Of a DNA stretch of 6,565 bases, positions 1 through 4,297 are shown one piece after another. The DNA is from Planctomycetaceae bacterium UBA4732 (GTDB lineage Bacteria; Planctomycetota; Planctomycetia; Gemmatales; Gemmataceae), in NCBI GenBank assembly GCA_002404095.1, contig DHJA01000086.1, positions 1 through 6,565 of the forward strand, written 5' to 3'. Within the stretch, counting starts at the first letter, position 1. Each line of letters begins with the position of its first letter. Under the pieces are notes generated by a model, which saw only the letters and a list, made by a program, of their open reading frames with translations, searched no databases and had not been told where the DNA came from. The position numbers and the translations under genes were made by a program.

Positions 1-31
1 CGACTATTCGCACAGGCTCTTAGCGGACGGC

Positions 32-121
32 TCACTCGTGCCGGTACTTAATCACCCACGGGTCATTCGTCTTTTCCCGCCACTGCTTTAACCGGCTGCG
101 CAAGTCGGCCAACGCGTTGGC
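32..121 (-). pseudogene. Orphan 3'-end fragment of an SGSH-like sulfatase gene
   Basis: Read on the minus strand, this encodes 29 residues and a TGA stop that align without gaps to the C-terminus of the sulfatase at 841-2235. By hand count, 22 of 29 residues and 77 of 90 bases match, and both copies end in IKYRHE. Six of the 13 differences are synonymous, so both lineages have probably been under coding constraint. Similarity continues about 12 nt past the stop with a 4-nt gap, so the repeat spans roughly 20-121 and 833-930. The fragment begins 3 nt after the stop of the PIN toxin gene and is in the same frame. It has no start codon or catalytic region, so it is a remnant and not a gene. It could be the tail of a former tandem sulfatase or the 3' end displaced when the TA module entered. 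Confidence 0.85.
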
Positions 122-124
122 AAG

Positions 125-544
125 TTAAACCAATGGGTTGATGAGCTGGATGCCGTCGATGATCCTCGGAGCGCCCATGTCCTCCGTGTACAAAGTCACG
201 ATTCCGGCAGCCTGACAGGCGCCAAGAAGCATGCCGTCCCAGTGGGACAAGCTGAAGTGATCCGCCAGGGCCAGCGCCAAGTCGAACACGGCTGGAGTCG
301 GCAACACCAGCGGAAAAAGATAGCGAAACGCTTGGATGTGTTGCCCGAACTCCGTTGGCGTAATTTTCCCTTGATCGCGCCACCGCCGAAGTTGGCGCCC
401 CAGCTCGCCGAGTACCTGCCATAGCAAGAACGTGGGTTGAGGCGCCGCGCGCAGTTGCCAAAGCAACTGCTGGGCCTTGAGCTGTTTCGCCGGCTCGCCG
501 CGATCAATGGAATAGAGGAAAATGTTGGTGTCAACTGCGTTCAT
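125..544 (-). CDS. PIN-domain toxin, VapC-like endoribonuclease of a type II TA module
   Basis: A 139-aa single-domain PIN protein, the usual length for VapC-type toxins, which are Mg-dependent ribonucleases that cut tRNA, rRNA or mRNA. The acidic active-site set is visible: D5 in the N-terminal VDTN motif, E47 in LGEL, D103 in SHWDG and D122 in YTED. The segment SHWDGMLLGACQAAG is the typical third-acid helix. The ATG at 544 overlaps the 3' end of the antitoxin gene by 14 nt and no Shine-Dalgarno is seen before it, so translation is probably coupled to the antitoxin. The TAA stop is followed after 3 nt by the sulfatase fragment in the same frame. The target RNA cannot be told from sequence. 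The fold call is firm; activity is inferred from intact acidic residues. Confidence 0.9.
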   Translation of the reverse strand: MNAVDTNIFLYSIDRGEPAKQLKAQQLLWQLRAAPQPTFLLWQVLGELGRQLRRWRDQGKITPTEFGQHIQAFRYLFPLVLPTPAVFDLALALADHFSLSHWDGMLLGACQAAGIVTLYTEDMGAPRIIDGIQLINPLV

Positions 545-761
545 GGAGCTGGTCGCGGCTTAGGCGATCTCCGCGCGAGTCGAACGTCGATTTTTGCCAA
601 AGCTGTTCCAGATCGGCCCAGGCTTGCCGACGACGAGCTTCATCAGCGTCCTCGCTCATGGGTTCCACCACTAAGCGGACGCGAGTACTCTCAGAAAGCG
701 CCGGCTGCTGGTCGGGCTTGAATACGCCGTCCGCGAACGTCGCCGCGATTACCTGGATCAT
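531..761 (-). CDS. DUF104 / AF2212-like antitoxin of the PIN toxin
   Basis: A 76-aa protein whose N-terminus carries the DUF104 (AF2212-like) pattern, including FADGVFKPD at residues 9-17 and a short beta-rich segment VRLVVEP near residue 30. The charged C-terminal half ends in DRLSRDQLHERS, resembling the RDELHERR tail common in these antitoxins and probably the toxin-clamping region. It lies immediately upstream of the PIN gene and overlaps it by 14 nt, which is the usual antitoxin-first order. The ATG at 761 has a weak AGGT Shine-Dalgarno about 8 nt upstream. A TATAAT box at 792-797 would give a leader of about 25 nt. The protein should neutralise the PIN toxin by direct binding; whether it binds DNA is unclear because no obvious ribbon-helix-helix or AbrB domain is seen. 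Confidence 0.88.
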   Translation of the reverse strand: MIQVIAATFADGVFKPDQQPALSESTRVRLVVEPMSEDADEARRRQAWADLEQLWQKSTFDSRGDRLSRDQLHERS

Positions 762-791
762 CGGTGTACCTGTTTGATAGACACACCCTTA

Positions 792-819
792 ATTATAATC
801 GTTACGGAGTCTGACACAA
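792..819 (-). promoter_or_regulatory. Putative promoter of the DUF104-PIN operon
   Basis: On the minus strand there is a perfect TATAAT at 792-797, a 16-nt spacer and a TTGTGT -35-like box at 814-819. Transcription would begin near 785, about 24 nt before the antitoxin ATG. The stretch is AT-rich against GC-rich surroundings. TATAAT also reads on the plus strand at 794-799, so direction rests on gene context. This gives the TA operon its own promoter downstream of the sulfatase stop. Confidence 0.5.
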
Positions 820-840
820 GCATTAGGTTGCATTAGCGGC

Positions 841-2235
841 TCATTCATGTCGATACTTAATCATCCACGGGTCTTTCGTCTTTTCCTGCCACTCCTTTAA
901 CCGGCCGCGCAGGTCGGCCAGCACGTCGGCGTATTTCGGATCGGCCGCCACGTTCTTCAGCTCGTTGGGGTCTTTGTCTAGGTCGTACAACTCCTCGTGC
1001 GGCCGGTGCAAGTACGCGTCCAAAGACCGCACGCCGAGCGTCGTGTCGCCGCGTTTCAAGACGCCCTGCCAGGTCGGCGAATCGAACAAATCCTGGGCGC
1101 AGGGATACTCCAGCGCATTGGCAAGATTCAGGATGTACAAATGCGTCCGTGTGCGGATCATGCGCATGGGGTAGTACATCGTGACCTCATGGCACTGGTG
1201 CGAGCCGTAAACCGTATCCCACCCTTTCGGATTTTCTTCGCCCAAGATCGGCAGAAAGGATCGGCCCATCATCGCCGCTTGCGCGGCCGGCGCCTTCACG
1301 CCGGCCCAATCGAGGATGGTCGGCGCCACGTCCACCCAGCTTACCATTGCATGGTTGACGCGGCCGTGCGTCCGCGCGTCAGGCGACGAGACGATCAGCG
1401 GCAGCCGCAAGCCGGCGTCGTACAGCGTCGTCTTGGCGCCGGGGAAGGGGACGCCATTGTCGCTAAGGAAGATGACCAGAGTATTTTCATCTTTTTTCTC
1501 TTCGCGCAAGGCGGCGAGTACCATGCCGACGCCCAGGTCGAGCCGGCTGACAGACTGGTAGTATTCGGCCAAGTCCTGGCGGGCCGTCTCCTTATCGGAT
1601 ATGAAATTGGGTACAAGAACGTCTTTGGGGTCGTAGGTGGTTTCCTTCACGCCGGGGTAGGGCTTTTCGCTGCCGAAGCCGTGAGCGGAGCGGTGCGGGT
1701 CGGAGTAACCCATGACGAGGAAGAACGGCCGGTCGCCGGCGTCGGTGAAGAACTGCTTCGCCTTCTCCGCCATCGCTTTCACGTCGCGGTTGCCGCCGAG
1801 ACCCTTGGTCACTTCGACGCCGAAGGGGTAAACCGACTGCGGTCCGACGTGGATCTTGCCGATGATTCCAGTGCGCCAGCCGGCGCCATTAAGCAATCCC
1901 GGCAGGCTCTTCACCGAGTCGAACGTCGTAAAGTGGTGGGTGGCATGGTTGAGTCCGTACTGGCCGCTGCTGTGAGAGTGTAGGCCGGTGTAGAGGGAGG
2001 CGCGGCTGGGGCTGCACGACGACACGGCGGCGAAGCCGTGCGTGAAGCGCACGCCATTTTTGGCAAGGGCGTCGATGTTCGGCGTCTTGATCTTGTCGTT
2101 GCCGTAGCATCCGCAGTCGTTGCCGAGGTCGTCGGCGATGAGCAGCAGCACGTTCCTGTGGGCCGGCTCGGCGGGATGGACGGGGGAAGCCGCGAACAAA
2201 AGGGGCAAGGCGGCGACGAGGAGCGTCCGGCGCAT
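841..2235 (-). CDS. Secreted type I sulfatase, heparan N-sulfatase (SGSH)-like
   Basis: A 464-aa alkaline-phosphatase-superfamily sulfatase with an N-terminal signal peptide (two arginines, hydrophobic residues 5-17, probable cleavage after about A22). Active-site elements in order: D35-D36 (metal), C74 in CSPSR (the cysteine matured to formylglycine by an FGE enzyme), R78, K127 and H129 in GKIHVG, D179 and H181 in SDPHR, D259-N260 in LSDNG, and K268. Long stretches resemble human N-sulfoglucosamine sulfohydrolase as I recall it: VSSCSPSRASL, RTGIIGK.HVGP, TLVIF.SDNG.PFP, HEVTM.YPMR and the C-terminal ELYD..DP. That makes an SGSH-type enzyme hydrolysing N-sulfate from glucosamine residues likely, though the bacterial substrate may differ. 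The ATG at 2235 has a strong GGAGGA at 2242-2247, 6 nt upstream. It is probably periplasmic or exported and catabolic. No carbohydrate-uptake or anti-sigma partner is in view. A second copy of its last 29 codons lies at 32-121. Confidence 0.93.
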   Translation of the reverse strand: MRRTLLVAALPLLFAASPVHPAEPAHRNVLLLIADDLGNDCGCYGNDKIKTPNIDALAKNGVRFTHGFAAVSSCSPSRASLYTGLHSHSSGQYGLNHATHHFTTFDSVKSLPGLLNGAGWRTGIIGKIHVGPQSVYPFGVEVTKGLGGNRDVKAMAEKAKQFFTDAGDRPFFLVMGYSDPHRSAHGFGSEKPYPGVKETTYDPKDVLVPNFISDKETARQDLAEYYQSVSRLDLGVGMVLAALREEKKDENTLVIFLSDNGVPFPGAKTTLYDAGLRLPLIVSSPDARTHGRVNHAMVSWVDVAPTILDWAGVKAPAAQAAMMGRSFLPILGEENPKGWDTVYGSHQCHEVTMYYPMRMIRTRTHLYILNLANALEYPCAQDLFDSPTWQGVLKRGDTTLGVRSLDAYLHRPHEELYDLDKDPNELKNVAADPKYADVLADLRGRLKEWQEKTKDPWMIKYRHE

Positions 2236-2263
2236 GAGTCGTCCTCCAACAAGTTGCGAAACA

Positions 2264-2289
2264 CGGCGCCCGCGTAGTATAGGGCGCCG
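2264..2289. repeat. 8-bp perfect inverted repeat in the divergent promoter region
   Basis: CGGCGCCC at 2264-2271 and GGGCGCCG at 2282-2289 are exact reverse complements around a 10-nt centre, GCGTAGTATA. The centre contains the putative sulfatase -10 box (TATACT on the minus strand, 2276-2281). The site lies between the divergent sulfatase and SRPBCC genes, so it could be an operator for a dimeric regulator controlling one or both. It could also be a hairpin with no role. Confidence 0.5.
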
Positions 2290-2304
2290 GTGGCATAGAA
2301 TGAA
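2276..2304 (-). promoter_or_regulatory. Putative sulfatase promoter
   Basis: On the minus strand, TATACT at 2276-2281 is a good -10 match. It is preceded after 17 nt by TTCATT at 2299-2304, a weak -35 match. The predicted transcript would start near 2269 and give a leader of about 34 nt containing the GGAGGA ribosome site. The -10 box sits in the centre of the 2264-2289 palindrome, so a bound regulator would block it. Confidence 0.35.
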
Positions 2305-2333
2305 TAGGAGACAAATCAGAAAGGACGGCTGCC

Positions 2334-2783
2334 ATGACGCGCTTCGAGGGCGACCGCGATTTCACGCAACCGCCGACAGACCTGTTTGCGAAGCTAATCG
2401 ACGCACGCTTCCTGGTAACTTGTCTCCCCGATGTGGAGAGCGTTTCCGAACAGGAGGCGGATCGAGCCGTGTTGACGCTGCGGCCCGGTCTGGCGTTCGC
2501 GCGCGGCACTTTGGAAGTGACATTGCAAGTCGTCGAGAAGACGCCGCCGACCGCGGCGCGAATGCTACTGACCAGCAAAGGCATCGGCAGCAGCAGCGCG
2601 GTTGAAGCGTCTTTGGCGCTTGCGCCGCATAACGATGGCACGCGCGTTCATTGGGTTGCCGAGGTGAAAGAACTGGGCGGCTTACTGAAGATGGTCCCGC
2701 AAGGATTGATACGCGGAGCGGCGGAAAAGGTACTCAACAATGCGTGGGCGGCGGTGGAGGCGAAGTTGCGACAGAAGGCGTGA
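2334..2783 (+). CDS. CoxG-like SRPBCC-fold protein
   Basis: A 149-aa single-domain protein resembling the CoxG (carbon monoxide dehydrogenase subunit G) branch of the SRPBCC/START-like superfamily. The N-terminus FEGDRDFTQPPTDLFAKL followed by LPDVESV near residues 31-37 is the typical strand, helix and 'CLPGVES' start. The C-terminus is the long amphipathic helix expected to close the hydrophobic pocket (about residues 121-147). The fold suggests binding of a hydrophobic ligand or a membrane-associated assembly role; no cox genes are nearby, so a CO dehydrogenase function is not supported. The start is fixed by AAAGGA at 2320-2325, 8 nt before the ATG at 2334. It is divergent from the sulfatase. 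Its last 17 codons are repeated at 3328-3378, after the downstream TA module, and the -35 of that module's promoter appears to lie inside its 3' end. Confidence 0.8.
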   Translation: MTRFEGDRDFTQPPTDLFAKLIDARFLVTCLPDVESVSEQEADRAVLTLRPGLAFARGTLEVTLQVVEKTPPTAARMLLTSKGIGSSSAVEASLALAPHNDGTRVHWVAEVKELGGLLKMVPQGLIRGAAEKVLNNAWAAVEAKLRQKA

Positions 2784-2795
2784 TCCTGGTAGAAT
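2766..2795 (+). promoter_or_regulatory. Putative promoter of the antitoxin-ParE operon
   Basis: TTGCGA at 2766-2771, an 18-nt spacer and TAGAAT at 2790-2795 form a promoter whose -35 lies inside the last codons of the SRPBCC gene and whose -10 is just after its stop. Transcription would start near 2802, about 40 nt before the antitoxin ATG. The same layout (TTGCGG, 18 nt, TAGAAT) precedes the 111-aa gene on the minus strand at 4254-4283, which raises confidence in both. Confidence 0.5.
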
Positions 2796-2842
2796 AGAGC
2801 CAGCGATGCTTCCCAACTCCTGAACTCTCGAAAGGTTCGGCC

Positions 2843-3070
2843 ATGACAAAGGTGCTTGTAGACGCGGCAACCCAAGCCAAGTTCAGTAACTTGGAAGGTA
2901 TGCTAGAGGTGTGTGACGAGACGGGGAAAACCTTGGGGGTTTTCCATCCCGTGACGGAGTCCAAGCCATCGGTTCGTTCCCCGTTCTCGCGGGAAGAACT
3001 TGAACAACTCCGGAAACAACGCACGGGAAAACCCCTCTCGGAAATCCTTGAGAGGCTCAAGAAGCTGTGA
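2843..3070 (+). CDS. Small antitoxin of a ParE/RelE-type TA module
   Basis: A 75-aa protein that I recognise by arrangement as the antitoxin partner of the toxin at 3067. The N-terminal half (LEGMLEVCDETGKTLGVF, about residues 17-34) looks like a small beta-rich domain of the kind 'E-x-C-D-E-x-G-x-x-L-G-x-F' seen in small planctomycete and cyanobacterial antitoxins. The C-terminal half (residues 48-75, SREELEQLRK...GKPLSEILERLKKL) is two charged helices that probably wrap the toxin. I cannot assign a named family. The start is supported by AAAGG at 2831-2835, 7 nt before the ATG. The TGA stop overlaps the toxin's GTG start by 4 nt, which makes translational coupling likely. It is preceded by its own candidate promoter at 2766-2795. 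Confidence 0.8.
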   Translation: MTKVLVDAATQAKFSNLEGMLEVCDETGKTLGVFHPVTESKPSVRSPFSREELEQLRKQRTGKPLSEILERLKKL

Positions 3071-3321
3071 AATATACCGTTACTTGGGCGCCGTCGGCCG
3101 AACGACATCTCGCCGCCATTTGGACGGCGGCTTCCGACCGCGACGCCGTCAGCCAGGCGTCTAATACCATCGACTTTCTGCTCGTCCGCGATCCTGAATC
3201 GCGCGGCGAACCAAGTTTCGATACCGTTCGCATCCTGACCGTTCCCCCTCTTGGGGTGGACTTCGAGGTGCAAGAGCCGGATCGGATTGTTTTCGTATTG
3301 AGCGTCTGGCGCGCCGAATAG
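3067..3321 (+). CDS. ParE/RelE-superfamily toxin
   Basis: An 84-aa protein of typical ParE/RelE length. MKYTVTWAPSAERHLAAIW is the usual beta1-helix1 start with the conserved W/A-x-x-A-E...L pattern. The central helix (residues 26-40) is followed by RILTVPPLGVDFEVQEPDRIVFVLSVWR, the characteristic final beta hairpin and strand. Family members either cleave mRNA on the ribosome (RelE) or poison gyrase (ParE); sequence alone does not settle which. Translation starts at GTG 3067, overlapping the antitoxin TGA (GTGA), which is typical coupling. The TAG stop at 3319-3321 is followed after 6 nt by the SRPBCC 3'-end fragment in the same frame. Confidence 0.82.
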   Translation: MKYTVTWAPSAERHLAAIWTAASDRDAVSQASNTIDFLLVRDPESRGEPSFDTVRILTVPPLGVDFEVQEPDRIVFVLSVWRAE

Positions 3322-3327
3322 CGCCGC

Positions 3328-3378
3328 ATTAACGATGCGTGGGCAGCGGCAGAGGCGAAGTTGCGACAGGGCGCGTGA
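3328..3378 (+). pseudogene. Orphan 3'-end fragment of the SRPBCC gene
   Basis: The fragment encodes INDAWAAAEAKLRQGA and a TGA stop, aligning without gaps to the end of the SRPBCC protein (LNNAWAAVEAKLRQKA) at 2733-2783. By hand count 42 of 51 bases match, including an unbroken run across GAGGCGAAGTTGCGACAG. It has no start and is too short to be a gene. It begins 6 nt after the ParE-like toxin's stop and shares its frame. Its stop is separated by one base from the stop of the convergent protease homologue at 3380, so this may be the original end of the SRPBCC gene, displaced when the TA module entered. Confidence 0.83.
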
Positions 3379-3379
3379 T

Positions 3380-3886
3380 TCACGGCGTCCAGACGGACAC
3401 GACATCGGCGGCGAAGTCGATTTCCACGCGGAGACCGGCCATTCTCAATGTATATAAGCCGATCAAGGGTCGATGGAACTGAGGATCGGGCAGGGTAGTG
3501 ACGTCGTGGAAAGGGATTCCGGGATAGAGTTGCATCCTCCATACCGCCTTGGGAGTCGAGGGTACGTTGCTCACGAGCCAGAGTTCCGCCAGGCGAATGG
3601 GGACGGCGGTTTTTCCGCCGACGGCAGATGTGATGGTCATGCCGCCCGGAGAGAGATGGGCGTCGGGGTCCAGCCCCGCATCGATCAAGTGTCGTCTCCA
3701 GGCGAAAGCCGCACTCCGGTTCCCTGTGTCCAGCACCCACTGCTGAACGGGAGCGTTCGGAGGCGGAGCGGGCAAGTTGGGATCGCGGACGATCACCGGA
3801 AGGACCACGGCCCAATGAGTGGTTGGCGGTGTGCGCGTTTGATCGACCCAAAACGAAAATGGCAACCGGTCGATAAAGAGAGGCAC
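3380..3886 (-). CDS. Retropepsin-like aspartic protease homologue
   Basis: A 168-aa protein with a retropepsin-like layout. It has a DTG triad at D53-T54-G55 within WVLDTGNRSAAF, a flap-like segment near residues 81-95 (GGMTITSAVGGKTAVP), and a C-terminal PLIGLYTLRMAGLRVEIDF (residues 140-158) matching the conserved 'LLG...L......D' end of the fold. No signal peptide is seen, so it is probably cytoplasmic. With one DTG it would need to dimerise, and activity is unproven. The start is GTG at 3886, 3 nt after the stop of the 111-aa gene, so the two are probably one transcriptional unit with coupled translation; a weak GGA lies about 8 nt upstream. The TGA stop at 3380-3382 almost touches the convergent SRPBCC remnant. 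The residue after DTG is N rather than the usual A/S, so a non-proteolytic role is possible. Confidence 0.65.
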   Translation of the reverse strand: MPLFIDRLPFSFWVDQTRTPPTTHWAVVLPVIVRDPNLPAPPPNAPVQQWVLDTGNRSAAFAWRRHLIDAGLDPDAHLSPGGMTITSAVGGKTAVPIRLAELWLVSNVPSTPKAVWRMQLYPGIPFHDVTTLPDPQFHRPLIGLYTLRMAGLRVEIDFAADVVSVWTP

Positions 3887-3889
3887 GAT

Positions 3890-4225
3890 TTATTCCGGTT
3901 TGGCAGAAAGGGGTTGATCGAATCCCTCCACAAAAGCTGGGTCTTGATACTCAATATAGCCGATAAAGAATTCGTCTGGCTTAAGACCTCGACGCTCGCA
4001 TTCCCACCAAAGTTCCTCCCGCCTTGGACCGATGCCGAGGCGCTCGTCGCCGTGATAGACCGCCCATTGCCGGTAGTGATCCTTCATCAATTCCGCGAGG
4101 TCTCGCCAGAATGCCAGCAAGGATTGCCGGCCAAGGGCGGCCAGTCGCTGATGTTCTGCTTCCTTTTCTTCCTGTTCATTCAAGGCGCTGTTTTGTGGAG
4201 GCAGCGTTTCGGTTTGCGTTGACAT
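3890..4225 (-). CDS. Conserved-looking hypothetical protein upstream of the protease homologue
   Basis: A 111-aa soluble, mostly helical protein that I cannot name. Residues 1-25 are polar and probably disordered (MSTQTETLPPQNS then glutamate-rich). The core has DLAELMKDHYRQWAVYHGDE followed by GIGPRREELWWECERRG and EFFIGYIEYQDP. The 'QWAVYHGDERLG' segment recalls short beta-hairpin proteins of the DUF5678 type in which a protein's own 'W-x-A-Y-x-G' strand precedes a helix, but this is only a resemblance. The ATG at 4225 has AGGAG 7 nt upstream. An in-frame ATG at 4255 also has AAGGAG, but it overlaps a likely -10 box (TAGAAT 4254-4259) and would precede the transcript start, so 4225 is preferred. 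It is followed after 3 nt by the protease homologue, suggesting a functional pair. Confidence 0.7.
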   Translation of the reverse strand: MSTQTETLPPQNSALNEQEEKEAEHQRLAALGRQSLLAFWRDLAELMKDHYRQWAVYHGDERLGIGPRREELWWECERRGLKPDEFFIGYIEYQDPAFVEGFDQPLSAKPE

Positions 4226-4253
4226 GGCCGTTCTCCTGTCAAGGGCGCTTGCC

Positions 4254-4283
4254 ATTCTACTCCTTGTGGAGGGAGAGCCGCAA
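4254..4283 (-). promoter_or_regulatory. Putative promoter of the hypothetical-protease pair
   Basis: On the minus strand, TTGCGG at 4278-4283, an 18-nt spacer and TAGAAT at 4254-4259 match the layout seen at 2766-2795. The start would be near 4247, giving a leader of about 20 nt with AGGAG before the ATG at 4225. It lies in the short gap after the pgpH-like stop, so the pair can be transcribed independently of the phoH-pgpH unit. Confidence 0.45.
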
Positions 4284-4297
4284 GCCGCCGCGCGATT

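Noticed and set aside
997..1983. Long plus-strand open frame (328 aa) antisense to the sulfatase
   Set aside because: It is a GC-rich codon shadow of a firmly identified sulfatase. The translation is arginine/valine-rich with no recognisable domain.
1889..2641. Minus-strand frame (250 aa) crossing the sulfatase start and the SRPBCC gene
   Set aside because: It overlaps two real genes and the divergent promoter region, with no family resemblance.
3473..4222. Plus-strand open frame (249 aa) antisense to the protease homologue and its partner
   Set aside because: It lies entirely opposite two genes with good start signals and family-like motifs, and its translation shows no domain.
4226..4255. 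Upstream start at 4255 for the 111-aa protein
   Set aside because: It has an AAGGAG at short spacing, but its ATG overlaps the likely -10 box TAGAAT. The ATG at 4225 has better-spaced AGGAG.
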